Positions 1 through 10,234 of a stretch of DNA of 64,000 nt are shown here, piece after piece. A program made the translations under genes and the position numbers. The stretch covers positions 231 to 64,230 of the forward strand of contig DBCS01000007.1 in the NCBI GenBank assembly GCA_002293185.1, written 5' to 3'. This DNA comes from Flavobacteriales bacterium UBA952 (GTDB lineage Bacteria; Bacteroidota; Bacteroidia; Flavobacteriales_D; Crocinitomicaceae). The first letter of the stretch is position 1; each line of letters opens with the position of its first letter. The notes beneath the pieces were generated by a model. That model ran no database searches and was not told where the DNA came from. It worked only from the letters and a program-made list of their open reading frames with translations.

Positions 1-2313
1 TGCACTCGCCGTCCAGGTAAAGGCACCCTCGTTAGGGAATAAATAAGAGGTGGTCAAGGCAACAGGGTTCGGGCAGTCTACATAGTAGAAGTGAACACAG
101 CTGTTGTTCTGTAAATACGCTTGGTTGTTCATCGAAACGTTGATGTTCTGCGAGCCGCGCACACCGATCTCGGCATCTGCACCGTAGTCCCAAGTTGTTG
201 GATTACCCATTATAACATCGTCGTAAACGTAGTAGATCTCCTGCGTAGCCTCGTCGATGATCAGCTCAAAAGTAGCACCGTTGGGGAATATCGGTGAGTT
301 CCAGCGCGGTAAATCTTTCCATAAAATCACAAATTTGCTATTCGGAGAAGTGCCTATTTGCTCGTAATAAATTCCGCCTCCTTGCGCATATGATTGTGCC
401 AATTGTTGGATATATGGATACAAGCCATTACCTGGTTCCATGACCAAGTTAAGTGCAGCCGTTGTGGTGCCAAGCTTTACCCCACCGGTAGCACCGATCG
501 TTGCGGTGGTAAAGAGGTTGCCTTGATAAAGCATTGGGAATGGCAGAGTAATACCGAGTTCGCCTAAGTAGGCTATGTTTGAATAGGTTGCCGTTGAATT
601 GGCGCTAATATCAACAAAGCCAGTAGTTGGGCACTCGTTATCCCATTGGATATACTGACCTTGATCGTAAGTGTTCCAAGAAATCATTGGTGACCAATAA
701 GAAGAATCACCTGGCGTACAAACTGCACGCACTCTTGCCTGATAAAAACTATAAGAAGTTAAGGCTCCTATTGTATGTGGATATGCCGTTACATTGATGA
801 TGGTTCCTGTGCCAGGCGTGAAGCCTTGTGCCCCGTACTCAATTTGCCACTGCGTTTCTGTACCACCTGGCGTCCAACTAATTGTAGCGTCATTCAAGGA
901 AGTAGAAACAACATTGAGTGCTGTAGGCTGCGGACATGTTGGTGGCGCAGATATTAGAACCATGTAGTCTTCGGTCTCTCCCCAAGTGTAGGTGCCACAT
1001 GGTGAAGGAGTGGCATTAGACTCAATTATAACGATACGCATGCGCGTAAGCCCTGATAATGCGGTAGAAGGAATGGTAATATTAAACGGAACATTGACCG
1101 AAACCAAAGATGGTAAGGAGTTATATGAATCATGTAACAATTCATAGGTGTCAAACAGGCCATTGTGATCGGTGTCTATCCAGACACGTGTGCCGTAATT
1201 ATACGTGCCGCCAGAACAATTCATCATGTCGAGCTCCATTGGATATGTGACTCCCGGAGATACTAATGTAGACAAGCTCGTATAATCAGAATACATACCA
1301 TTACAACCCGTAGAACTGTTGTCAATTGTATTTAACTCAACACGTTGGATATCGCCATAGGTTGTTGACGTAGCCGCACTCGTGCAGTAACAATTAAAAA
1401 AACTGTTGGTTGTTACACCTACGACGCTTGATGTAGCAGTAGAATTAGATGCTGTGCACGTGACCACACACTGATACCACGTATCTACTGTTTGCGATGC
1501 TTGATAACTGCTATTTGTTGCGCCTGGCATGTTTGTCCAAGGGCCTGTAGCGCTTGGCGCAGATTGCCATTGATAAGTGATTCCTGCTGCCAACGTATTG
1601 CCAGTAAGCGATAAATTAAAAGGTACACTAGGGCACACCGCCGGCACAGATGCATTTGCCGTACCTGCCACAACCGTACCCGTACAAGAAGTACCCGGTA
1701 CATAATGAATTTTGATGTTTGGGCGATTATTTCCGTATGTGGTGGTAAGCAATGTGGCTGCTGAACCTACAAGGTTTGAAGCCCAACCAATGGCCATTCC
1801 TGCAGATGGTTGCGTGTAAAAATTGTTTGCCGCACTTGCAACACCAGCATAAACATGGTCGGTCATCACTTGGAGTGTTCCGCCTGTATAGATAAATGGG
1901 GTTGTTAAAGAAAATGACTCCCATCCCGGTGCAGCAGCCATAAAACCTTGGTTTGTACTTAAATAAACCGAAGTTGCTCCAGCTGATACCGTTCCCCAAG
2001 TAGTTCCGGTTGTAAGTGCCGTCGCTGAGTTATTGGCTAATAAGATTTCAAAAGTATTTGGGGCAGTAATTGTACCGGATTGCTTTTGCCATTCAATCAT
2101 GGTAATCATTGAGCCCGGAGGAATACCCGCTAATTCAGTTGCGGAATAAATATACGCGTACTTTGAGTAATTAAACACAGAAGTGGTTGCGCTTCTGTAG
2201 TATGGACCGTATAAATAGCTTTGGGTCGTTGTAGCTGTTCCAACTTGCACAAATTGAGCCAAGGCCCCCTGCATAAAAAAGAATAATAAGCCTAAGATAT
2301 AGAGTTTTCTCAT
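1..2313 (-). CDS. Large secreted modular protein with GEVED and fibronectin III-like domains (3' end outside window)
   Basis: The frame is open from an ATG at 2313 to base 1, giving 771 codons with no stop, so the C-terminus lies outside the window. A signal peptide is visible (MRKLYILGLLFFFMQGALAQ). Next comes a beta-rich domain of about 230 residues that resembles a segment near residues 1566-1742 of the neighbouring 2575-residue protein. An Ig-like segment follows, then a GEVED-type domain ending in the WGETEDYMV motif, then a fibronectin III-like domain beginning CPQPTALNV and the start of another beginning CPNPVALTT. This is typical of Bacteroidota secreted or surface proteins that end in a type IX sorting domain, but that end is not visible here. 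No enzymatic motif is seen. An adhesion or matrix role is an inference. Confidence 0.8.
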   Translation of the reverse strand, partial: MRKLYILGLLFFFMQGALAQFVQVGTATTTQSYLYGPYYRSATTSVFNYSKYAYIYSATELAGIPPGSMITMIEWQKQSGTITAPNTFEILLANNSATALTTGTTWGTVSAGATSVYLSTNQGFMAAAPGWESFSLTTPFIYTGGTLQVMTDHVYAGVASAANNFYTQPSAGMAIGWASNLVGSAATLLTTTYGNNRPNIKIHYVPGTSCTGTVVAGTANASVPAVCPSVPFNLSLTGNTLAAGITYQWQSAPSATGPWTNMPGATNSSYQASQTVDTWYQCVVTCTASNSTATSSVVGVTTNSFFNCYCTSAATSTTYGDIQRVELNTIDNSSTGCNGMYSDYTSLSTLVSPGVTYPMELDMMNCSGGTYNYGTRVWIDTDHNGLFDTYELLHDSYNSLPSLVSVNVPFNITIPSTALSGLTRMRIVIIESNATPSPCGTYTWGETEDYMVLISAPPTCPQPTALNVVSTSLNDATISWTPGGTETQWQIEYGAQGFTPGTGTIINVTAYPHTIGALTSYSFYQARVRAVCTPGDSSYWSPMISWNTYDQGQYIQWDNECPTTGFVDISANSTATYSNIAYLGELGITLPFPMLYQGNLFTTATIGATGGVKLGTTTAALNLVMEPGNGLYPYIQQLAQSYAQGGGIYYEQIGTSPNSKFVILWKDLPRWNSPIFPNGATFELIIDEATQEIYYVYDDVIMGNPTTWDYGADAEIGVRGSQNINVSMNNQAYLQNNSCVHFYYVDCPNPVALTTSYLFPNEGAFTWTASA

Positions 2314-2354
2314 GATAACAGTTTAAGTTCTAAAGTTAATGAAAACAAAACAAA

Positions 2355-2378
2355 AAAGCCACCCCAAGGGGTGGCTTT
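2355..2378 (-). terminator. Rho-independent terminator after the 2575-residue gene
   Basis: An 11-bp perfect stem (AAAGCCACCCC with GGGGTGGCTTT) has a two-base AA loop. Read on the minus strand it is followed by a T-rich tract. It lies 22 bases past the stop of the giant gene and before the start of the partial gene, so the two large genes are probably separate transcripts. Confidence 0.85.
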
Positions 2379-2399
2379 CGAATATTGAATAGGTTTTAG

Positions 2400-5300
2400 T
2401 TATTGTTTAACTACTCTGAATGTTTGTACAGAATCAGCAGCAGTGATGCGGATCATATAAACACCAGTTGTCATGTTTGTAAGGTTCAAAGTAGAACCGT
2501 TTGAAACATTTGTTAAGTCAATTACCAATTTACCTTGAGCATCAAATACTTGCGCTTGTGCAATAAGATCTGCTGGCATGGAGATGCTCAATTCGCCAGA
2601 AGTTGGGTTCGGTTGAACACTCATGGCAATTTCTGTAATTTGATCAATACTTACTGCATCAATTGTGATACAATCAGATTGATCTGAACATCCTTGTGGA
2701 GTGCTAACAATTACTGCGTAGGTTCCGTTTGCTAATGCATTGAAAGTTGCGAAAGAAGCGTTAGGAACTGCTGTACCTGTGGCACAGTTGATCCATTGGT
2801 AGTTATAAACACCAGGAGTTGCAGTAAGGGTAACGTCGTCTACGATAGAAGCAATCGCTTCTGGTGTAGCGTTAACATATACAGTAACCTGATCTGTGCC
2901 CGCACAACCGTTAGCGGTTGTTCCAGTTACAGTGTAAGTTGCCGTTGTACCAGGAGCAAATGCTGTTCCGTTTGCAATTCCGCCCGTCCATTGGTAAGCA
3001 GTAGCTCCCGTGGCAGCTAAAGTAACCTCTTCACCTGAACAGATTGTTAGATCAGTACCAGCATCCACATCAGGTAAAGCTACTACTGTAACAGTTACTT
3101 GATCTTGGTTTGAACAGTTGTTCAGACCTGTAGCAGTAGCTGTATAAGTTGTAGTTGATACTGGAATGAAGGCAAGGCCATTACTTACGTTAGGCGTTAA
3201 CCAAGTAACGTTACCGTTTCCTGTTGCGTTAAGAACTACTGATGAGCCATCACAAATTGTTTGGTCTGGGCCAGCATTTACAGTTGGAATTGGCAAGACA
3301 TTCACGTTGGTTGCACTTGAAGTGCTACCACATGCATTGGTTGCAACATAAGTCAAAGTAACAACGACCGGGTCATTTGCTGCTGGCAAATAAGTAATTG
3401 CTGCACTTGAAATGCTTGGTGAAATGGTACCATTACCAGAGGTAGTCCAGAAACCACCTAAGCTATTTTGAGGCACAGCGCTAAATGTTGCTGCATCATT
3501 TGCACAAACAGTTTGTGTAGCTGAAACAGTCACAGAAGGGCCTGTTGCCACGTTTACCTGAACTTGGTCTACGTTTGTACATCCGTTCGCACCAATACCT
3601 GTTACCGTATAAATTTGAGATGCTGTTGGGAAGAAAGGAACGCCTTGTGTTACGTTGTTGTTCCAAACATAAGTTGCGGCTCCTGTAGCATTAAGCGTTG
3701 CACCAGTGCCAGAACAAATAGTTTGGTCAACACCTGCATTGACAGTTGGCAACGCAAGAACTGTGATTAACATTTGATCTTGGTTTGTACAACCATTAGC
3801 ACCTACAACGGATACAGTTAATGTCTGACTAGTTGTAGGAACAAACTGTGAGTTATTGGCATAACCACCGGTCCAAGTATATGGACTTACTACAGCTGTT
3901 GGCGAAGCCAAAGTTGTTGTTGCGTTTAAGATTACTGGTGTGCCCGCACAAATTGTTTGGTCAAGGCCAGCGTTTACAAACGGCTGTGGTAATACGTTTA
4001 CTACTACAACATCTTGATTCTGACAACCGTTAATATTCGTTCCCGTTACAGTATATGAGGCCGTTTGGCTCGGGAAGAATGGTGTCGCATTTGAAACGTT
4101 CAAACTAGGATGTGTAGTAACCCAAGCGTAGGTAATTGCACCTGAACCAGACAAAGTTGCTGGCGAGGCATTACAAAGTGTTTGGTCAATACCAGCGTTA
4201 ACTACCGGTAAAGCATAAATTGTCAAGACAGCTTGATCATTGTTTGTACAACCAACCGCATTCTGAACATTCAATTGGTATGTGTATGTTCCGGCTGCTG
4301 TTGGTGTTACTACCAATGCGCTCCCCGCTACTGGAGCAGAAATACCACTATTCGCATAGTTTGTCATTGTCCAAGTGTAAGGAGCCAACCCTGCTGCATT
4401 AAACGTTGCTGTTTGGTTCAAACATATCGCTTGATCTACTCCTGCATTTGCAGCAGGAATAGCTGAATAAGTAATAATTACATCATCAGTATCCACACAA
4501 CCGTTTACATCAGTACCAGTAACTAAAAATGTGCCCGTTGCACCAATTTGGAATGGAACCGCGTTGGTTACACCCGCTACTGGGCCACTCCAAACATAGT
4601 TCAAACCTGTACCAAACGTTGCAGAACCTGTTAAAGTCGCTGGCATAGTTGCGTTGTTAGAACAGATCAATTGATCTATACCCGCGTTTACGACTGGTAG
4701 TGGATTAACCACAACTGTGCTTGTCAAAGCATTTGTGAAACATCCTGTTGTAGGATTGGTTGCGCGAACTTGGTAAGCTGGTTGGGTAATAGCAGCCGTT
4801 GTGTTATTAGTTAATACAGTTGTGGTTGTAGCTGTCGTAGCTCCTAAACTTGTCCATAACCAGTTTAATGAAGAGGTAAGGTTGGTGCCAATGTTACCAC
4901 CAAACATCATGTTTGTACGGTTAGGACTTACTGTACCTCCTGTTGTTTGAGCACATACACCAGCGGCATCTTGATAGACCCCGTGCCAAGCACCTGTGAA
5001 CGCAACGGTATATCTTGCTGCTGCATTACTTATATATGAAGTATTATTGAAACATATTTCTACCACAATATTTGAAGTGCCATCCCAGTTAAATGGAGTT
5101 TGGAAGGTGATGGCGTTATTGGCATAACCTAAACCTGTTCCTGGAGTATAAACAGGAACTGTATAAACTGTACTCATTCCTGTTTCAAACGCTACTGTAA
5201 GCTGTGTTACAGTTGTGTTTTTCATACTTATGGTATAATTTGTAAGCGGCGTAGTAATTGCTGTTGTGATATCAAAAGCAACAGAAGTGAGGTTGCCTGG

Positions 5301-8300
5301 TAACAAACCTTGTGCCGTCAGTTCAGCAGCTGTAAATAAAAACTGTTGTTTTGCACCCCACCAATAGTTTCCAAAAGGTGTTGGATAGGATGTTGTGGTA
5401 TTTGACAATGTTCCAGCGCCTACTGCTGCGGTTCCAGGCAAAGAAGGCACAGAGGCAGCTACCAAGTTGAGAGTTGAACCAGAACAAATTGGTGCTGGTG
5501 AAGCTTGCGCTTGAGTAATTGTTGGATTAGGGTTCACAACAACAGTTTGTGTTACTTGGTTATTACAGTTTGCATTGACACCCGTTACAGTATAAACATA
5601 AGTACCTGCAACAGTTGGAGTCAGTGGACGAGTTGCCCCGGTAGAGGCAGCTGTCATACCAGATCCAGGATAAGTAGCTGTTGTCCAAGTGTAAGCATAT
5701 GCTGGAGATGCTGTTGAAGATGCTGTTAAAGTAACGTTGCCACCTAAACAGAATGTTGGAGTAACACTCGTTGCGATGTTAATTGCGGGTGGTGCCGTAA
5801 CTGTAACAACTACAGGCACTAATGGACTTAAACATCCATTTGTTCCGTTTTCATTTACATAGAAAGTAGTTGTCGAAGAAACGACAGATGCAAGCGTAGT
5901 TGGGCCCGCTGCAATGCTGCCCCTTTTGATTACGACATCGTCGATAATTGTACCTGATGCAATACCGCCTGAACGCGAGCGCCAAACATAGGCCCAGTTG
6001 GCCGTGTTGGCAGCAAGGTAAGCAGCTGGCAATTGAATATTTGTAAAGAGTGGCGCGCCATTGAGTGTCATGTTGAGTACGCCTGCGTTGTTGATCGATA
6101 CAACGACATCTGAAGTAGCACCAACCCACGCTGAAGCTGCTGAATAAGCAAGAACACCCGGAGTTGTTGGGGTTTGGTTTGCTACGTTACAGTTGTACAT
6201 TAAATAAATACCTTGGGTGTTTGCACCATTGGTATAGGTATCGAATGCAATTTTTAGTTTGGTTCCGGTTCCATTTTCAGCATTTGGCGTTGCTGCCAAA
6301 GCATTTACGTCGTCTCCAAAGCTAAATGCCATTCCGTCTGCAGTGTTGGTTACACCCCCACCCTGATTTGTGTACTTAAATGAAATTTCATGTTTGTCGG
6401 TGTTTGTTCCGGCAGCATTTACAAAAAGGCCTCCTGACTGAGAAAGCACATTTGGATGCAAGACCAACGCGCCACCAGAAATAGCGGCATTTCCTGAAAT
6501 AGTAGCATTGCTGAGTGCAGATGTTGCAAAGTTGTTTGTCCAGTAAGTGGCAAGCGGGCCAAAGTTTTGCCCTTGCGCAGAGGCAGTACCAGCTGCATCT
6601 GTATACCAATTAAATGCACCTGTACCTCCACCATTGGTTACTGAAGCTACACTCGCCGTTGGGATCTGGAAACCACAATGCGTAGAGTTTGTAACCACCG
6701 GAGACGTTGGCAATGCCAAAACAGTAACTGTTGTTGGTGAAGACGTTACCTGACAGCCTGCTGCACTAACTAAGGTTGAGTAAGTTGAAGTTGCTATCGG
6801 CGAAACAGTCTGAGGGTTGGTAGTACCAACAGCAGTAGAGCCAGACGTCCAAGCAACCGAAGTGATTGCTGGTACTGCACCACCACCATTGTTTGTTGAG
6901 ACAATATTTAACATATAGTCTTCGAACTCACCCCAAGAAGAGATAGAAGCCGAACTAGTAATTAATAATTCCAAACATACAACACGCATGCGCGTTTGGC
7001 CATTCAAAGCTGTTGCAGGGATGGCGAAAGACCCATTTACTGTATAGGCACCAGGTGCTGTTGCTGTTGGAGCGTAAGCCATTTCTCCGGCATCGGCAAA
7101 AGATCCATTTCTGTTGTAGTCAATGAAAATGGCCATGGAGTTGTTATATGCAAATCCGGTTACTAAGCTAGAAATCGAAAAGTTATAAGCTTGCCCCGCA
7201 TTCATGGTGTAGGGGCCAAAAGCCGTAAAATTAGAATAAGAACCAGCGGTCCCTGTGGCAGTTCCAATTGTTCCTACCAAAGAGTTTATCGGAGTAGTAT
7301 TGCTCAAGATTGTAGTGGCGCCTTGAGTAATTGTAATGCCTCCAAAATCTTCGTCAAATGTAGGTGAACCAACTCCAGGAGTGGTGTAGTTTACAGGTGG
7401 ATTCGAGTTGGCCAATGCTACAGAAATTGCTGAAGACTGCCCGTTACAAATTGTAGCAGGATTTGAGGATGCTGCAGCAGTAATTCCTAATAAAGGAGCA
7501 TCTGCATATGTTGCGCCATTGTATACTGTTGATGCCGCTGCATTTGTTGCTAATACAGACCAAGTTACCGTAGCAGTAACCGGGGTTGCAACCGGGATAG
7601 TGCCAGTCCAAATAGTACCACTTGTGTTAGTAAGCGTAATATTAGGCTGAGCCACTCCGTTAAATGCATAACTTAAAACTGCTGAGGTGATTGGACCACC
7701 TGTTGTAGCAATGTTAAATGTAAAGGCATGTGTAGATGGCGTACATGAAACTGCAACCGATGGGTTAGATGCTGTTAACGTAATTTGAGGTGCTGTTGTA
7801 ACACCATTGAACTCAAATGCGCCACGGTCAGGAGCTGCTCCTGTACCAGTGTAACCAGTGTTGCCTGCGCGTGTTACATTTGCGTAGTCATTGGTGATTC
7901 CTGCAATTTGAATTGCACCACCTTCTACTTGCGTTGTAATACCCGCAACTGGCTTCAAGAAGTCAGCACTTGTAGGAGTTAAACTAACAAAGAATGAGCC
8001 TGCCGTTGGATACGTAAATGTTTCACCTGTCATTGAATAAGCATCGCGTGGTGTCACTAAAGTTTTATATAATGCTAATGTTTGTTGAGTTAAAGGGGCC
8101 GCTGGAGTTCCTTCAAGGTAAATTACGCGAGAGGCACTTGGCGTACCCGCAAACAACATGTTGTTATTAGATGACGCATCAAAGTTATTCAACTGCGTTG
8201 CTGTAGATCTTCTGAAAGCAGCAGCAATTCCTGTTCCTGTTGTTCCAGAAAGGTTGATGATGATGTTGTTTCTTAAAATCAAATTAGAAGTGGTAGCAGT

Positions 8301-10127
8301 AGCATTAGAGGTATGGAAAATACCGCTTGTAGAAAAGCTGGCGCCAGTAGAAGTAGCATTTAAGAAAATTGAATTATAACTAACTGTATGAGCGGTGTTC
8401 GTGCTAAAAGATGACGTTATTGATATGCCTCGAATGATATCTGCAGATGTACTTGTTCCTGTTGGTGTTTTCAAATCACCAATTACATTATTGGTGATAG
8501 TTGAGCTACCCGAAACTATATTGATGCCAAATACCGAGCTTCCGGCATTTGAACCAGTAAGGTTGGCAATTTTATTTCTGTTGAAATTGATGCCAGTACC
8601 ACCTGTCAAATAAAAACCACTTACATTGTACGCTCCTGTTGATGTAAGCGCCATGACTGAGTTGTTGTAGACATTCATTCCGGCAGGAAAGGAAGCGTAG
8701 ATACCGTAGGTTGTTCCGCCAGCAGTAATATTGGAAATACTGTTATTGTAGAAAGAAGATGTAGCGTTTCCATTACCTGTGTACAATCCAAAGAATGTGC
8801 CTGTTCCTGTGTAAGTAACATTAGACACGGTATTGCCAAAGGCTGTCATGTTGGCATTGGAAATAAACATTGGGTATTGGCTTGATGTGCCACCCATGGT
8901 GTAACCAGCAATCGTATTATTTGAAGTTGTGCCATTACCCGTATTGTAAATACCGTAAAAAGTACCTGATGCAGCGGTGAAAGAGTTAATCGTATTGTTA
9001 CTCATTGTGGCTGATGCAGCGGTGCCAAAACGATAAACCCCAGCGTGGGTAGATCCTGACTGTGTGTTTGAAGGAAAAGAAACAGTGTTTGAAGAAATGT
9101 TCAAGGTGCCTGTTGGGCTAGAACCAGAACTGTATATAGCATATTTCGAACCCAACGTGGTAGTTAGTGTGATCGTATTGTTCGTTACCGTTAAGTTACC
9201 GTGATCAGATGAAGAGGAAAACATAAGACCATATCTAAATTCTGTTCCTGTTACACCACCATTGGCGATGTTGTTATAGACATTGTTTGAAGCAACTACA
9301 TCGCGGTAGTAAATCATGTACAAACCATAAGATGTAGAAGAAGAACCTCCAACACCTATATTGTTAAAGGTATTGCCCGTAATCGTGATATTTTGATCGT
9401 AGAAATTCCAAGGCGTTAAATCATTAAAACCACGAACATAAATGCCATTGTGTACATTGCTGATGGTATTATTAGTAAAGTTGAGGTTTTCGTTTCTACC
9501 ACCTATCGATGTAACTGTGATTCCTGTTGAAGAGAATGTACTTGATAAAGCATCATTATTGCTCGACATAATACCCGTTACAACTCCTGAAGTACCTTTA
9601 TTCATGTTAATGGTAGAATTGGTAATGGTTACGTTTTTACAACCGTTCGTGCCACTTACTTTACGCAAATAGAAACCGTATTCAATACCTGTAGTTGTTG
9701 ACGACGCAACAGATGCTGAAAGGTTTATTCCATTAAATGTAATGAAGTCTGAACCCTCAAAAATGACGATTGCATCTGCTTGTGATCCTAAAATTGTTGA
9801 GGTGACCGTACCTGCATCTGTGCGGGTAATTACTGGGTTTGCACCCGTGCCGCTTTTTTGAAATACGATTGGGTTAGCAGTTGTACCTGTGGCTGTTATT
9901 AATATTGGCGCAGTGATACTCTCTGTATGGCCAGAAGCAACGTTAAAAGTAACGCCACCTGTTCCAACACCTTGGGTGTTGAGCGCGGTAACTGCAGCAG
10001 AAATAGTGGCATAGTTTCCTGGAATGGTTTTAACGCCAGTAAGCTGTGCCATTAGGTTTGTTGTGCTCATTAACATGAAAACAACTGCCAAAAGGTGTAA
10101 TGATTTGATTTTAGTAGTAATACTCAT
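2400..10127 (-). CDS. Giant type IX-secreted adhesin-like protein: beta-helix, GEVED, lectin-like and repeated Ig/PKD-like domains
   Basis: This 2575-residue protein begins with a signal peptide (about 1-28). Residues about 30-770 are rich in NNTI/NNxI steps typical of a right-handed parallel beta-helix. A GEVED domain lies near 936-1066 (WGEFEDYML). A legume-lectin-like segment spans about 1196-1402 (ISFKYTNQGGG, DGMAFSFGDD). A beta domain near 1566-1742 is shared with the neighbouring partial protein. Residues about 1812-2422 hold a tandem array of Ig/PKD-like repeats, each opening with a variant of VNAGxDQxIC; I count seven plus one divergent copy. The last 75 residues form a type A type IX sorting domain (VQPNPTSGELSI to TFRVVKQ). 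It is probably exported and attached to or released from the cell surface. Adhesion or glycan binding is inferred from the domains; no catalytic centre is recognised. Confidence 0.85.
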   Translation of the reverse strand: MSITTKIKSLHLLAVVFMLMSTTNLMAQLTGVKTIPGNYATISAAVTALNTQGVGTGGVTFNVASGHTESITAPILITATGTTANPIVFQKSGTGANPVITRTDAGTVTSTILGSQADAIVIFEGSDFITFNGINLSASVASSTTTGIEYGFYLRKVSGTNGCKNVTITNSTINMNKGTSGVVTGIMSSNNDALSSTFSSTGITVTSIGGRNENLNFTNNTISNVHNGIYVRGFNDLTPWNFYDQNITITGNTFNNIGVGGSSSTSYGLYMIYYRDVVASNNVYNNIANGGVTGTEFRYGLMFSSSSDHGNLTVTNNTITLTTTLGSKYAIYSSGSSPTGTLNISSNTVSFPSNTQSGSTHAGVYRFGTAASATMSNNTINSFTAASGTFYGIYNTGNGTTSNNTIAGYTMGGTSSQYPMFISNANMTAFGNTVSNVTYTGTGTFFGLYTGNGNATSSFYNNSISNITAGGTTYGIYASFPAGMNVYNNSVMALTSTGAYNVSGFYLTGGTGINFNRNKIANLTGSNAGSSVFGINIVSGSSTITNNVIGDLKTPTGTSTSADIIRGISITSSFSTNTAHTVSYNSIFLNATSTGASFSTSGIFHTSNATATTSNLILRNNIIINLSGTTGTGIAAAFRRSTATQLNNFDASSNNNMLFAGTPSASRVIYLEGTPAAPLTQQTLALYKTLVTPRDAYSMTGETFTYPTAGSFFVSLTPTSADFLKPVAGITTQVEGGAIQIAGITNDYANVTRAGNTGYTGTGAAPDRGAFEFNGVTTAPQITLTASNPSVAVSCTPSTHAFTFNIATTGGPITSAVLSYAFNGVAQPNITLTNTSGTIWTGTIPVATPVTATVTWSVLATNAAASTVYNGATYADAPLLGITAAASSNPATICNGQSSAISVALANSNPPVNYTTPGVGSPTFDEDFGGITITQGATTILSNTTPINSLVGTIGTATGTAGSYSNFTAFGPYTMNAGQAYNFSISSLVTGFAYNNSMAIFIDYNRNGSFADAGEMAYAPTATAPGAYTVNGSFAIPATALNGQTRMRVVCLELLITSSASISSWGEFEDYMLNIVSTNNGGGAVPAITSVAWTSGSTAVGTTNPQTVSPIATSTYSTLVSAAGCQVTSSPTTVTVLALPTSPVVTNSTHCGFQIPTASVASVTNGGGTGAFNWYTDAAGTASAQGQNFGPLATYWTNNFATSALSNATISGNAAISGGALVLHPNVLSQSGGLFVNAAGTNTDKHEISFKYTNQGGGVTNTADGMAFSFGDDVNALAATPNAENGTGTKLKIAFDTYTNGANTQGIYLMYNCNVANQTPTTPGVLAYSAASAWVGATSDVVVSINNAGVLNMTLNGAPLFTNIQLPAAYLAANTANWAYVWRSRSGGIASGTIIDDVVIKRGSIAAGPTTLASVVSSTTTFYVNENGTNGCLSPLVPVVVTVTAPPAINIATSVTPTFCLGGNVTLTASSTASPAYAYTWTTATYPGSGMTAASTGATRPLTPTVAGTYVYTVTGVNANCNNQVTQTVVVNPNPTITQAQASPAPICSGSTLNLVAASVPSLPGTAAVGAGTLSNTTTSYPTPFGNYWWGAKQQFLFTAAELTAQGLLPGNLTSVAFDITTAITTPLTNYTISMKNTTVTQLTVAFETGMSTVYTVPVYTPGTGLGYANNAITFQTPFNWDGTSNIVVEICFNNTSYISNAAARYTVAFTGAWHGVYQDAAGVCAQTTGGTVSPNRTNMMFGGNIGTNLTSSLNWLWTSLGATTATTTTVLTNNTTAAITQPAYQVRATNPTTGCFTNALTSTVVVNPLPVVNAGIDQLICSNNATMPATLTGSATFGTGLNYVWSGPVAGVTNAVPFQIGATGTFLVTGTDVNGCVDTDDVIITYSAIPAANAGVDQAICLNQTATFNAAGLAPYTWTMTNYANSGISAPVAGSALVVTPTAAGTYTYQLNVQNAVGCTNNDQAVLTIYALPVVNAGIDQTLCNASPATLSGSGAITYAWVTTHPSLNVSNATPFFPSQTASYTVTGTNINGCQNQDVVVVNVLPQPFVNAGLDQTICAGTPVILNATTTLASPTAVVSPYTWTGGYANNSQFVPTTSQTLTVSVVGANGCTNQDQMLITVLALPTVNAGVDQTICSGTGATLNATGAATYVWNNNVTQGVPFFPTASQIYTVTGIGANGCTNVDQVQVNVATGPSVTVSATQTVCANDAATFSAVPQNSLGGFWTTSGNGTISPSISSAAITYLPAANDPVVVTLTYVATNACGSTSSATNVNVLPIPTVNAGPDQTICDGSSVVLNATGNGNVTWLTPNVSNGLAFIPVSTTTYTATATGLNNCSNQDQVTVTVVALPDVDAGTDLTICSGEEVTLAATGATAYQWTGGIANGTAFAPGTTATYTVTGTTANGCAGTDQVTVYVNATPEAIASIVDDVTLTATPGVYNYQWINCATGTAVPNASFATFNALANGTYAVIVSTPQGCSDQSDCITIDAVSIDQITEIAMSVQPNPTSGELSISMPADLIAQAQVFDAQGKLVIDLTNVSNGSTLNLTNMTTGVYMIRITAADSVQTFRVVKQ
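2860..4690 (-). repeat. Tandem protein repeats (VNAGxDQxIC modules) in the giant adhesin
   Basis: About eight degenerate repeats of roughly 75-90 codons each start with a motif like VNAGIDQTLC or VNAGVDQTIC and end with TVTGTxxNGCxNxDQV. The DNA copies have diverged, so this is old domain duplication, not a recent tandem expansion. Confidence 0.75.
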
Positions 10128-10154
10128 TTTATAGAAGTTTAGAATCTAGATTCG

Positions 10155-10162
10155 CAAATATA
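10155..10162 (-). promoter_or_regulatory. Promoter -7 box TATATTTG for the giant adhesin gene
   Basis: On the minus strand TATATTTG matches the Bacteroidota TAnnTTTG box exactly, and a TTTG -33 element (10182-10185) lies 19 bases upstream. The box ends 27 bases before the start codon, leaving a short untranslated leader. Confidence 0.65.
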
Positions 10163-10221
10163 TTGTTAAAAATCCAAAAAACAAAAAATTAAATTCTCTA
10201 GTCAAATTTAGCAGTTTCAGT

Positions 10222-10229
10222 TACTTTTG
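10222..10229 (+). promoter_or_regulatory. Promoter -7 box TACTTTTG of the SDR gene, 5 bases from the ATG
   Basis: This is a perfect TAnnTTTG box. The start codon at 10235 follows after 5 bases, so the transcript probably begins at or next to the ATG. Confidence 0.6.
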
Positions 10230-10234
10230 AAGCT

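Noticed and set aside
2860..4690. Regularly spaced repeats that might suggest a CRISPR array
   Set aside because: The repeats are degenerate, spaced by about 230-270 bases and in frame; they encode Ig/PKD-like protein modules.
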